NCBI GenBank assembly: GCA_950295325.1
Contig: OX485809.1
Coordinates: forward strand, 3,968,001-4,032,000
Direction of reading: 5' to 3'
Source: Polytrichum commune
Taxonomy: Eukaryota > Streptophyta > Polytrichopsida > Polytrichales > Polytrichaceae
DNA length: 64,000 nt
Below the pieces are notes generated by a model. That model was not told the origin of the DNA, did not search any database, and saw only the letters and a program-made list of their open reading frames with translations. The translations under genes were made by a program, and so were the position numbers. Below are positions 21,001-32,126 of this stretch, one piece after another. How positions within the stretch are numbered: the stretch's first letter is position 1; the number at the start of each line of letters is the position of its first letter.

Positions 21001-23757
21001 GATTGAGACAAGCCCATACAATTTTTGAAGCAAAAAATAAACTTTGGCTCGGTCTAGTAGGCTTCTTCTTTTGCTCTCACAACAAGAAGTAAAGCAGATT
21101 AATTCATAATGGGATAGCATTCCTAAGTGGTGTAATCAGTGCCTTTCTTAAATAAGGATCTTGGAGAATATATACTTGGTGAATTCTTTTTGGCAAGATC
21201 TTTTAAGCTGAATCTTGATAGATGGAAGAAGACTTTGTGTCAATGAGGTATTGACTTAAGAGAGCTTGCCACTTACTTGGCATTCAAGGATGCAATCAAG
21301 GACTTTGATTCCTGAAAATATTTCCTCAAAGCTAGAACAGAAAGAGAACCTCCATACATGCTTAAGAAAATAGAGAAGACACGCACCACACTTCCAAGCT
21401 TAACATACTCTTCCTTAGACACCAGCGAGACATGGGCTCCAACCATACGCTCCACAAGAAGATTGCCTTCCAATCCTGGGTCCTTATCAACAACAGTCTG
21501 CAATAGAGACAAAGTTCAGATTGCCTCAGCAAAACTTTGATATTTAAACAACAGGTGGAAAGTGTAAGTGCAATTTCTCATCACTAGAATCAGTACACAT
21601 GAGGAATGACTGACCAAGCCTGTGTTGATGAGCCATGCAAAAAAATGTGCAGAACGAAAGGATTAATTTTTGCACAATTTACAAAAATGTACATGAAATT
21701 TGCTGAGCAGAAAAATCCAACAAAGGGAAACTTGAGAAGCTCACCCGGCTGGTGCGGAGGATGAGGTAGCTGTCAAGACCAAGATATTTGGCAGCTACAG
21801 CAGTGGCACGGCAATGGTTGCTTTGGATGCCTCCAATGGTGATGACACAGTCGGCACCCTGGTCCTTTGCATCTGCCATCAGAAACTCCAACTTCCGAAC
21901 TTTATTGCCGCTCAGTTGCATTCCTGTCAAGTCATCTCTCTGCAAACCCCCTTAATCATCTCAACTGCAAATCCTTCATCCTTCTAATGTGTGTGTTTTG
22001 TATCAACTTGGCCTCCCTTGAAATCCTGATATATTACTGCCTCACAATTTGAGATTCGTCCATTCCACACCAACAGTAGATAAATATGATGAAACTTTTA
22101 GCTCACCTTGACCCAAACCTCAGTATTCTTAGGCAATCCTGGAAGATGCCACCTATGAATTGGAGTTGGGAACTGTACATTTGAAATCGCGAGCCACAAA
22201 TTAGTCCTTCAGAAAGCTCTCTCCAAATTCTGCACAACGCACAGCTACCCAATGTCCATTGTCTATCAATCCTTCAAGTGTTTACCTTATTTTGAGTAAA
22301 GGAAATTGAGTAGGGACTCTGAGAGAGAACGTAGGAAGAGTAAATCTCCAATGTGCACATAATTGGGTATACCGGCTCTTAAACCTCTTAAGAAGCTGGA
22401 AAAACGTGTATCGCTAATGTGAACAACATAACTTCACATCCAATGGCCCTGACCCATCAATGTGTACCGTGATCGATCCTCCTCATTATTTTATCTGACC
22501 CAAAGAGAATTAATGCACCGGGGTGAGTTCCAATAATACGCATTTTGAGTGAAGGAATTTGAGCAAGGAGTCAGAGAGAGATTGTAGGAAGAATGAATCT
22601 CCAATTTGCACAAAATTGAGTAAAACCAGCTCTAAACCCCTTAAGAAGCTGAATTAACATGTACACTGAGTTGAACAACAAAGTTTCACATCCAATTACA
22701 ATACACACTCCAATGTGAGATGGAGTAGAATTTGCTGATCATGGTAGCTTCTCTAGCCATCCAAAAAAACCAGAGACTCTATAACGCGCGATTCTAGTGA
22801 AGGAATTTATGTAAGGAGTCTGAGAGGGAATGGAGAAAGAATGAATCTCCAATGCGCACAGAAATTGGGTACACTGGTTCTAAACCCCTTAAGAAGCTGT
22901 AAAAACATGTAACACCGATGTGAACAACATGATTTCACATCCGATGACCCCTAACACTCCAATGTGTCCTGAGATCAATCCTCCTCAGCTTTTATTTTCT
23001 GACATGCATTTTGAATAGAAGGAAATTGAGTAGGGAGTCTGAGAGAGATTGGAGGACGAATGAATCTCCAATTTACAGAAAACTTAGGTATACCGGCTCT
23101 TAAACCCCGGAAGAAGCTGGGAAAACATGCAACACCGATGTGCACAACACAATTTCTCATCCAATGACACCTAACCCTCCAACGTGCGTTGCGATCGATC
23201 CTCCAGAGAAGTATATTCTATGACACGCATTTTGAGTAAAGGGATTTCAGTAGGCAGTCTGAGAAAGATTGGAGGAAGAATGAATGTCCAATTTACACAA
23301 ACTTGGGTACACCGGCTCTTACACCCCTTAAGACGCTGAAAAAAAATGTGGCACCGATGTGAAGAACATAATTTCACATCCGATGACCCCTGACCCTCCA
23401 ATGCGCACTGCGAACAATCCTCTTCGTTTTTATCTTTACCTGACCCAAAGAGACGAAATGCGAAGGCGCGGGGTGCAATTCCGATGCCCAAGAAGGGGGA
23501 GAATAAGATTCTTTCACAAACATTTCAGGCCTCCCTTTCGTCTCCGTCTGTGGCTCCAATCCTCCGGCCATGGATCGAACAACTACTCCTCGAAATCCAA
23601 CGTTCTTCGATCCTCGACGAAGAAGAAGCTGGTTGTTAGGAAACAGGATATTAAGCTGTGGCAGGTGATAATGGGGTTGTTCGGAGAACACCCGGTCGCA
23701 GTGTAGTTTTGTGGCGGGCGATGGGAATTGGAGGTGGGTAGAAATTTTGAGCGCCAT
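18070..23757 (-). CDS. D-CDES: D-cysteine desulfhydrase, ten exons
   Basis: This PLP enzyme splits D-cysteine into pyruvate, H2S and ammonia. My exon model on the minus strand is 23757-23440, 22172-22107, 21939-21745, 21497-21387, 20916-20825, 20640-20542, 20453-20396, 20024-19911, 19318-19221 and 18277-18070. All introns are GT-AG and the frame closes exactly at 452 residues plus TAA. The PLP lysine is Lys141 in [26 protein letters not shown] and CGSGGT hold the cofactor. Ser384 (VYSGKA) and Thr412 (HTGG) are the residues that separate this enzyme from the close relative ACC deaminase, which has Glu and Leu there. Exon 1 gives an N-terminal extension before SYSPPSWAS, rich in Ser, Arg and hydrophobic residues and likely a mitochondrial or plastid transit peptide. 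ATG 23757 is my start; an in-frame ATG at 23886 would add 43 residues. Intron 1 holds a five-copy repeat array. Confidence 0.93.
18425..18535 (-). repeat. dispersed repeat R1, minus orientation, in intron 9
   Basis: The sequence GAGTGGTGTGTGGTTAAG with following ACATGTGTTTCAAAGAGATT matches the complement of the R1 core. It lies in the last intron of the D-cysteine desulfhydrase gene. Confidence 0.6.
19646..19868. repeat. small inverted-repeat element in intron 8
   Basis: ACATCACAAACTT at 19646 is matched by its complement ending near 19868 (AAGTTTGTGATG). The AT-rich interior is non-coding. The termini resemble the start of the 305-bp repeats. No clean target duplication was seen. Confidence 0.5.
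22288..23464 (-). repeat. five tandem repeats filling intron 1 of D-CDES
   Basis: Units start near 22288, 22539, 22785, 23003 and 23226, giving periods of about 251, 246, 218 and 223. Each carries, on the plus strand, TTTTGAGTAAAGGAA, AGTCTGAGAGAGATTGGAGG, GAATGAATCTCCAA, a form of TACACCGGCTCTTA, CCCCTTAAGAAGCTG and TTTCACATCC. The unit nearest exon 1 runs into the exon's 3' end. The unit ending near 22535 contains a decayed copy of that exon end (TGACCCAAAGAGAA) with its splice donor lost. The array therefore arose by duplication across the exon 1 / intron 1 border. Confidence 0.85.
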
Positions 23758-23934
23758 AGCCAGAATTTGGTTGCGAAACGGGGTTTTTGTCTTTGGGTTT
23801 TGTCTTCTGAGAGCATCTGCACGGGGACATTCCCATGGACGGTGACGTGGCCGCCAACTAAGCCATATTTGGTGACTTGGCTCCACGTGCCTTTGTAGTT
23901 ACATTTTAAGAAATTATTTTATTAAATGTATTAG
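23758..23934 (-). promoter_or_regulatory. upstream region of D-CDES with a G-box
   Basis: A perfect CACGTG lies at 23884-23889 inside CCACGTGC, and a second ACGT core near 23840. G-boxes bind bZIP and bHLH factors. No clear TATA box is visible. If the upstream ATG at 23886 is used, part of this is coding. Confidence 0.3.
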
Positions 23935-24170
23935 GTATGTGGCCCTAAAATTGTGGGCGCTTCGAACTCCATAGACAATTCTGGCTATTGTACTTGTACC
24001 GCACTTAGAAGTGGATTGGATTGAGAGTTGTCTCATATGGTTAGCAATTACAAATATTTCAAATGGTTTTGGAGATGCAAAAATAATTAGAGGTTAGGGT
24101 GAAAATAGTCATTATCTTCAAACAATCACACAATCCCTTGTAAGTGTGTTAACTGCTAATCTTTAAATCA
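23935..24170 (+). repeat. dispersed repeat related to the R1 neighbourhood
   Basis: TTGTGGGCGCTTC, AACTCCATAGA and GTTAGCAATTACAAAT are shared with 56930-57010, and the last element also with 48020. It seems to be the 5' part of a longer family whose 3' part is R1. Confidence 0.5.
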
Positions 24171-24264
24171 AGTGAAAGAAGGATGACCATGAAACATGAA
24201 CCATTCGATGTCATGTAAGAATCCATGTAGACTTTACATCCATCTTGCATTCACCTGCTCTGTT

Positions 24265-24376
24265 GGTCCCTCAAGCATAGTGTGAAGTGAACTTAGACCA
24301 GCTCCGCCTTTTCCACCAATGAGAGTGTTTGAAATGTAATGGTCATGGACTCTCAGTCTTGTGTGTGAAGTGGCCC
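24265..24376. mobile_element. truncated Harbinger-like MITE end
   Basis: It ends TTGTGTGTGAAGTGGCCC followed by TAA, the same end and context as the element at 40388-40736, and shares the internal AAGTGAACTT. I could not find a left inverted repeat, so it is truncated. Confidence 0.5.
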
Positions 24377-24380
24377 TAAG

Positions 24381-25270
24381 AGTGTACTATCAGGTTGAAT
24401 ATGCACAACAAAGAATATCAAAGGCATAGTTTAGAAACAAAATATGACATATTCATAGACCCACCCAATCTCACTCCTTCAACTGAATAATGTTATGTTA
24501 TGGAGAGGGTGAGAAATTTGTAATGTCCATGATTTTTTATTGAGCTCAAATGATCTCAGTGTTTACTAGTGGGACCCAATTAATATGGTTTGACAACAAA
24601 CTTGGGAGGAGTATGTTTTTACTGGCCATCCTATGACACACTAAATAGTCCTAATACTGTGGTCCACAATATATTTCTAGAGCCCATTCTAATTTTCATA
24701 ATGAAAATTTATGTGGCCACACTAATTTTCAACCCACTATAAATTTACAGTAGAAAATTAGCATGAGTAATTATTTTATTTTTTGCTAGTTAATGTCATA
24801 TGATTATTAATTAATATGCTAGTTGGAAGTCTTCATGAAGACTTTGGGGAAGACACGGGGTCTTAGACCCATATGCTAATTCCACCTTGACTAGAAAATT
24901 AATTTGGCTCATGCTAATTATTTCCACGCTTACTTTCCACCCACACTAATAGGACTATTTAGTGTAGTTGTCATGAACCAAACATTTATACAAGGAGTGA
25001 CACTTGTCTTGTTGGGTTCCCAAAAGACGGAACAATGGAAATTTGAATATACCAATTAGGTTTCACATGATAAACCTTGAGTCAATCACTTCAATAACGA
25101 TAGGTCTCATTCATTTAACGATTGTTGTGGATGGCTCCCACTAGAGTAGAACCACCTAATTCCAATCAAGACCCCGTCATGAATCTATAGGGTGCAATAA
25201 TTTCGATAAGGTTGAGACTATTTTCATAAAAAAAATTCATGAGTGGTTAAAATAAGGTTGCACATTTCAC
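24381..25270. other. AT-rich gene-free spacer
   Basis: No frame or repeat that I can assign. Confidence 0.4.
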
Positions 25271-25280
25271 AGTTTCTAAG

Positions 25281-25351
25281 GGTTAGTTTCCATGTAGGAT
25301 GCTCGCCCACTTAGAATCTAATGGGTGAAGTGGCCTACATGGAAACTAACC
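25281..25351. repeat. 71-bp element with perfect 18-bp inverted repeats
   Basis: GGTTAGTTTCCATGTAGG at 25281-25298 is perfectly complementary to 25334-25351, with a 35-base loop. TAA-type sequence flanks both sides, so it may be a minimal MITE. Confidence 0.6.
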
Positions 25352-25379
25352 ATAAGTCTCCAACTTTAGTTATGATATG

Positions 25380-25965
25380 ACCAGGGTATCAATAATGCCA
25401 TGACACATGTCCCCATTTTGAGAGCTAAAGTGAGGAGGAATTTATCTCAAAATGAGCAGTTATGATAGACTTTGGACATTGGTTATGTGTTTGGGCCAAC
25501 TTTTGGCTTCAAAAGACACAATAATTTCAACTTAAAAACTAAATTACCAAAGAAAATTGCAATCCTCTTGCCTCTACTATACATGATTATGGAATTGTCT
25601 TGGGACAACCTTTGGACACTTCTTTTAGGCTCTCACAATTTCATGATCATCACTCTCGGCTTGTGTGTGAATTGGCCCTAAACACAGTAAAGTAGAGGCT
25701 CCCATAACTGATCATTTAAGAGATTTGCGCTTGATTTGGAGAGATATAAGGCAGTGCAAGTTTTTTCCCCATGTAGGAGGATAGAAATAAGGAGGACTAT
25801 AATTTTTTCAGTAATTGTATTTCTTAAATTGAAGTTACTATGAAATTTTGGCCCAAACATATCACCAATGTCTAGAGTTTGCCATAACTGCTCGTTCCTC
25901 CTCACTTTAGCATTCAAAACAAGATAGACATGTGTCATGGCATTACTGATTCTGACCTTATCAAA
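25380..25965. mobile_element. foldback (long inverted repeat) element
   Basis: The arm from 25380 (TAATGCCATGACACATGTC, GCTAAAGTGAGGAGGAA, GAGCAGTTATG, TTTGGGCCAA) is matched in inverse by 25740-25965. The arms are a little over 200 bases and diverged. No coding frame is seen. Confidence 0.65.
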
Positions 25966-26184
25966 ATTTAGATCCAACTTGATCAAAATTATGGCACCCT
26001 ATAGATTCCCGATGGGTAGCATTGGATGGACGGCGGATTGAAAGAAAAAAGAAAAACTCGGGCAATGGGGTCCCTCCCTCTTTCCATTGCCCGCCTTCCT
26101 CCCACCCTTGCCACTTCTCTTTGACCTCGTCCCTTTTATATTTTGAGAACATGGATTGCTTCTTCTCTCCACACAGAGGCAAAG

Positions 26185-26496
26185 CTAGGATTTTGACCCA
26201 GAGGGGGATGACCTCATAATATGGAAATATCCAATGTATATTTTGTTTTCAAATCGAGCTGACATCCCCAAATTTTTTTTTGATAATGTCGTTAATATCC
26301 AAAGCTTTGGTCCTTTGGCAATGGCCTTTTTGATATAGATGATCATCATATCGACCATCCAATCATCGCCAATAGACATCGTCAATAATAAGCTGATGCC
26401 CAACTTTCCTTCAAAGCACTTGTAGAAAACATTGTGAAAAAGATCCGTTGTTGATTTCCCATTGCAGTTCTTTTGACCAGCCTGCTCTGCAGTCAC
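26185..26496 (-). pseudogene. possible remnant of a hAT-type transposase C terminus
   Basis: A 103-residue frame contains MSIGDDWMVDMMIIYIKKA. It resembles the conserved end of plant hAT (zinc-finger MYM-like) transposases, where a G-D-x-W-hydrophobic stretch follows the dimerisation region. No other transposase part is visible on either side. Chance similarity is possible. Confidence 0.28.
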
Positions 26497-26499
26497 TAA

Positions 26500-27950
26500 A
26501 TGACTGCAGTTTGTTTTTTGGTTTTACCAACTGATATTTTAGGAATTTGGGGACTTGTAATATACCGTCTTGAAAGCACCTTTCCAGCGGTGTATTACAC
26601 GTCCAGAAATTTTCAACATTGCAGTCGCAAAACAAAAAATATAAATCTTAAGTCGTTTTGACATAGTTTTCATGCTCCTCCCCTGTCTCTGCACATACAA
26701 AGTGAACAAATTTGGAGCACGTTTCTGGCCCATTCGACTAGCAGTAGTGGTGTAATTTCCAGACTTCGGATTGATAGAAGCGGATCGATGGCTCCTCCTG
26801 TAATTTTGCGAGGTCCGGATACTGCAACGAAGTTCGGTACAGTTTCGTTAAGCTGGAAGGTCCGCTTGCCCCAGTGACGAAGGTCAAGTGCTGCATATTG
26901 AAAGAGCCTAATGAATTTAGAAGAAGCTCATGAGGAGGTGTCAGTAACATGTGGTTGTAAAGGTTTCTATGATGCGAACCATTGCAAGAAGGGGGACGTG
27001 GCTCTTTATTTTGCCTTTGCTGCATCGTCACATTAATTTCATCATCCAAGTGCTGGTGAGGGGATCGGCAGATCAACCGGAATTTCAGCTGCCGCATCGA
27101 CAGTAGGCTTGACTGAATAAATGAATGAACTATAAACAACATGTTAAATGTATACAGATCCCAACAGTTTCTTGTATACAAACATTATAGAGAGTTAGCT
27201 TGTTCGATAGTGTTCAATCGCAGGTTCCCTACTTTGTCTGAGAGGTTGCGTACTATGATCGCTGTCGGTCATCAATCCTACCTCCAAACAGTTATGCAAG
27301 AGGATGAATATTCTGATTGTATGAAAACTTCACCTCAAAGCAGTTACCACTACTAAGAAACGAACAATATTCTGATCACCACCATGATGTATTCGGAAAA
27401 GATTTCAAAAGCAATTTTTTGTGAGTTCAGTAATATACATACATGCGTACTGAAGAATGTGCACAAACTGTACCATTTTTGGCACACAAAGAAAGGCTCA
27501 CAGCCGATTCTGTACATGTGATTCTGCTTTAACCAAAACACCTGAAAGCTTCGCTCATTTTTGGTGCTAGAATTCAGATGACCCAATCGAATAGTGATTC
27601 TGCTGTTGACTCTTGACCTTGTTGAGATGACTCCATGTGAGATTAGTGGAGATTTTCCTAAGATGAGGGTTTTCTGTTGGATCTGGAGGGGACGAGGGAA
27701 GAGAAGTGGCAAGGGTTGGAACTTGGAGGAAGGTGGGCGAGGGAGGGTAGGAGGGAACCACCTGTCCGGGCTAATTTAGAGTGTGACCACTACAACTGGG
27801 AGGCTGTTGTGGATCATGCTGATGAAGCTAGAGCAGTTGCCAGTGCTGAGTGAGCATTGTAACTATTCTATTTTGATGTCACGATAGTACAACACTTTTA
27901 ATGCAAGAGCTATGTATTGTTCACTATTAATGTAATGCTACATTATAGTA
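26500..27950. other. gene-free spacer
   Basis: Several frames of 60-150 codons exist on both strands, but they overlap one another and show no family signature. Confidence 0.35.
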
Positions 27951-27955
27951 ATATG

Positions 27956-29780
27956 CAAGGGTGTTTTTTCACAAAGTTTTTACCCGTCCACGTCCAAAAA
28001 CCTCGAATTGAAAGGCAAAAAAAATTGCAACCCGTCCCAAAACCGGTAATTTCAAAACCAACCCGTCCATGGAAAGGTTAAAGAAAAAACAACCCGTCCC
28101 AAAACCGGTAATTTTTAAACCAACCCGTCCATGAAAAGGTTAAAGAAAAGAGAAGATTGATAAAGATAACCTAAAAGATGTCGGCATGTGATTGGTTGCA
28201 CTTGGAAACAATAGTATCTTCCTTCAATTCTGGTTTATCTATTTTAGCTGCCACCTGCCCCATATCGTCCACATAGACTAGTTCAAATAAACAGACTTAG
28301 ATCCTTCACAACAGCTTGTTGTCTCCTTCAACCTTTTCTCTCGGGATTGTATCTGCTTCCCAAGATACCAATTATATCTTCCAATTCTTCTTTCCCTGTC
28401 GCAGTTTGAACCAGCTGTGGTGATGAGTGCCATTTCCTTTCCTTTTTTTTTTTTTCCTAAGTTGCACTTTCTGACCTGGTCTTTAAGTTCATCCTTTCCC
28501 CTGGCTGTTTCACCTTCAATAAACAAATGGCACTCCGGTGACTCAAGCAGCACACTGATCAATGATGAGGATTCATGAACTTGAAGCAGCTCCAATAGGA
28601 CTCATCAACCATGCCAGCTAAGTAAGTTAAGTGAATTGAGATCCTAGTGTTTGCAATTTAAAAATTCAAGTGAATGCATTCGCCCTTGGTGGGGTGTCCT
28701 CAGAAGAGTCCAATCCTGTGATGTGGATGTGGGAGGGTTTGTAGCTGCTCATTGGCAAAATTATTAGACTAAAGTTGTAGCTCACGGTACTGCTATGTCT
28801 GTCGAATACAACATAGTGTTTTCTGGATGAAATCAAGTACCCACTCCGCGAAGTTGCGAATGTGGTAGGGAAATTGGCAACAGACTTGGAACATCAATAA
28901 GCTTGCTATCAGAATCGTTTTGTCAACTTAGGTCTGACAGAAGGCGTTATCAGAAATTGAATTATGTGACATTTGACAAAATTGTTTGAGTGTGTGCAGC
29001 TTTGGGAAGAGTCGAAACAGTCATGGCAAGGTGGTAGAATCTACAGCCAATGTTGTTGACGCTGCCAGCCTCATACTTCTCTCATAGGAAAGAGTCTTAC
29101 TCTAATTTCTCCCCTTTAGGTTTACAACTTCACTAGATTCTTTGGTTGCCACTTCCTGCACGTGATCAAGTGCTTACTGCCATATAATGAACTCATGGCT
29201 TTTGTGCATCGATTTCTCCCTCCAACTTTTCTCTTACTCTGAAGTCCTATTGAGCAGTCCCATTGCATTTGAGTTAACGATATGACTGGAGTATTGCAGT
29301 GCGACATGGTTAAATCAGTTAGGTAACCGGAGCCATTTGTACATTTCCTGCAATCTTGAACTTCAACAAGTTTTTTCTCAAACTCAACCGGTTCATTTGT
29401 AATTAACTCAAACTCAAACTCAATCTAATTGGTAGAAGTTGAAGGATATGAAAAATGAACTGAATAACACCCATATACCTTAGATTGGATGTCTGTCAGA
29501 GGACTTGCACCGCACTTAACTACTAAACATTGGGTATTAGTGGTTTGATTGCATTATGCTTATATTCACATGTCATATATGACAAAATGTAATTGATATT
29601 TGTACCATTCATTTTTTTGGATTTTTTTAATTTAAAAATGTTATTTTTAGAACCCATCCAAAGTGAATTTGACACGTCCCAAAACCGGTTCATTTTCTAA
29701 GAACCCGTCCATTGGAAATGTTTTTTTTAATATGAACATGCCCCTAGACATGTTAGGGACCTTGTGAAAAAACACCACTG
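27956..29780. mobile_element. 1.8-kb non-autonomous hAT element
   Basis: A perfect 8-bp duplication GTATTATG-like site, exactly GTAATATG, lies at 27948-27955 and 29781-29788. The termini are CAAGGGTGTTTTTTCAC on the left and CAGTGGTGTTTTTTCAC on the complement of the right, both in the hAT C-A-R-x-G form. Subterminal repeats of AACCCGTCC and CCCAAAACCGGT occur near both ends (28020-28130 and 29650-29715) and are candidate transposase binding sites. The interior has no transposase reading frame. Confidence 0.93.
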
Positions 29781-29788
29781 GTAATATG

Positions 29789-31190
29789 GCTTATAGATAG
29801 AATAAGGTTTACTCTAATTTCAGTAAGAACCTACCGACATATTTGATGTTCCAAGTTAACCATGGAGATGTACCCTGAGCTCCAAACGAGTACAAAGAGA
29901 TTCAACAGAGAGCCTCTTCCAAATTGCAGAACATGTGGAGCAGGCACTATGCATTGCTTACTGTAGGGCTCTAATCCGCTACTGGTGAGGTGTAAGTAGT
30001 AATTATTCAAATGCAATTACATGTGCAGTTATGGAGCAGTGGAGATCCGATCTACCTACTCATCATGTCTTTGAAGTTTTGATCTTCAGAGTAGAAATCT
30101 GCTTGGAATTGCTAGAGATTTGGTGAGAAGATCGAAAGAATGAGATACTACTGCAACTTTGGATTTGTCTGACCGCCACTAGAGTAACATCATTGTTGTC
30201 TATACAGAAATACACATTTATGGTTTGTGGTTATATGGCTTGCAGAAGTCTAATGTCAGAGTCAGGCTGCTGATTTCTGTTTTGCAAGCCTGAGGGCTTC
30301 GCGAGGAGGTGTTGCCAAAACGGATCGAAACATCCCGAGCTGGATGATCTTTTTGGTGGCGGTCCTTACTTGGTAAATATTACGTTCACGTTGCTTCAGT
30401 TTGGCACTCTAAATCAACCTATCAGGATCTTTCTCATCGGTCTTAGGGTTGGAAGAGTACTTAACACTGAGGCTATATAACGTGCTAAATTGATACTGAC
30501 CAGGCAAAATTATGCGTAACGGCCATTTCAAGATTGGTTGCAGTTATCGATTCATAAATGATATTTGGAGTTATATGGTATATTGATCATATCCTTTTTG
30601 TGGTGTGCTAGTTGTCATATATTTTTTTTCTCAATGGAGGAGTACAGTAGACTAGTAGTAGCTCCTGGCTGCAGAAATATCCACCTCTCGCACATTGCCA
30701 TGTTAAATTTCTCCCTCTCAGGAGTATGTTTTCAGAACTGCAAGCTGGATTGACACGTGCTTTGATGTGACAGCTTACCTTTCATCACTGGAACTGCCGA
30801 AGGCTCAGATGCTGGTCTGCCCTCTTCCTCGTCAGGTAGTCATCGACACTAGTCAGGAAGAATGTATAAACTTCTTGGTGATCAGTCAGTTGTGTCCGCA
30901 CTCATGGAAATACTAATGTTCAAGAAAAACTGGATTGAATAACATTACGCGCTTTTGCATACATGCAATTTCCCTTTTCGTTTATAGTCAGTGAGGATTA
31001 GGTATAGAAACTCATTATATATGGTTGGGACGCCGCCGTACGTAATCCACGGAATCACCGCGTACTAGAGCAGCTCAGTTTATAACCAGATTTGCAAGCC
31101 TAATTGCATGCTTCTGACATCTCTTGTCGACAAGGACATGGTGGACATAGAGATCTCGACTTCTAAATAGTTCAATTTTACTTGAATGTT
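29789..31190. other. gene-free spacer
   Basis: I see no assignable gene. The right part becomes more GC-rich towards the broken gene at 31317. Confidence 0.35.
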
Positions 31191-31316
31191 TAGTTGTCGA
31201 TGTGCACATCAGATGCAATACTAGTTCGTACCGATCAAAACCTCCACTGTTATTTCTCATGCATTGAAAGTATGTGGGTATTGAATCCTACAGAAAGGAA
31301 ATTGTTAGCGATTCCA

Positions 31317-32126
31317 GCGTTCAAAGCTTACATTGGCGCGAACGGGAGCAGCCACCAGGCGAACATGGACAGGTTGATCGCCCGTGGCTACCGTATCGTC
31401 ACTCTCAGTGTATATGGCGACCCCGGAAAGCCTCTCTACGCGGCCGTGTGGGTGAAGCGCGGTGGCCCGGCGTGGGCAGCCATCCATGGCGTCAACGGCA
31501 CACAGTACCAGGCGAAGCTGGATCAGATGAGGATCAGATGAGCAGCCAGGGCTATGTCCCGCTCATTCTCTCAGTCACCAGCACCACCGCAAGCAACGCA
31601 GTGTTCGCAGGCACATTTGAGCAGCGCAATGTCACCGGCTGGGTGGCGAAGTTCGGCCTCACGGACGGCGCGGTCACCGATTCTGCTACATTGCAAGGCC
31701 AGAACAATTTAGCATTCAAAATCGGACTCATCATCCAATATGCTTCGATCTACGGAGACGTAACCAACAGGTTGTATGCAGCGATTTGGGAGCCAAATGT
31801 TCAGATGGGATATTGGGTTCTGCGACCACACGACACCGCTGCCGGGTACAAGTTCTGGTACTACGCGTACAAGGAGCTCCCGTACGTACCGACCTTCGTT
31901 TGTGACACTCTCCGGGGGAGAAGAGTATCTTTCGATCTTCACAGACGACACGATCGGACCCTGGGTAGCTAAAGAGGGATTGACGGGCGTGGAGTACCAA
32001 GCCGAGCTCAATTGCCAGACGAGCCATGGATATGTATTACCCCATTCGATTGTGTGCAAGGTGGTGGCTCAAGTGGAGATCCTCGGTACGCGGTGCTTTT
32101 CGCCAAGCATGATGAGCCGAATTTGA
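31317..32126 (+). pseudogene. broken gene with bacterial-type tandem repeat domains (BTRD1-like)
   Basis: Three pieces in different frames show the repeat pattern of the family called bacterial tandem repeat domain 1: G-Y-x-P/I-hydrophobic strand, YAAVWVKRGGPAW, then HG-x-x-x-x-QYQAKLD. Piece 1 (31317-31541) has GYRIVTLSVYGDP and QYQAKLDQM. Piece 2 (about 31540-31890) has GYVPLILSVTS, VFAGTFEQR and RLYAAIWEPN. Piece 3 (about 31885-32126) has YRPSFVTLSGG, TGVEYQAEL and a further GYV. Such domains are known from bacteria and fungi, often beside beta-lactamase-like domains, none of which is seen here. The first break is an 11-bp tandem duplication, GATCAGATGAG at 31521-31531 and 31532-31542, which ends the frame. 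The second is a one-base-type shift near 31890. The segment is visibly more GC-rich than its surroundings. An AG acceptor-like site sits right at its start, so it could be one exon of a larger gene. Confidence 0.6.

Noticed and set aside
18070-23757. ACC deaminase as the product
   Set aside because: Ser and Thr at the two discriminating active-site positions fit D-cysteine desulfhydrase.
23758-23886. Upstream in-frame extension of the D-cysteine desulfhydrase to an ATG at 23886
   Set aside because: The added residues (Trp/Arg/Pro-rich) look like promoter-derived sequence, and the internal ATG at 23757 gives a better transit peptide. It is not excluded.
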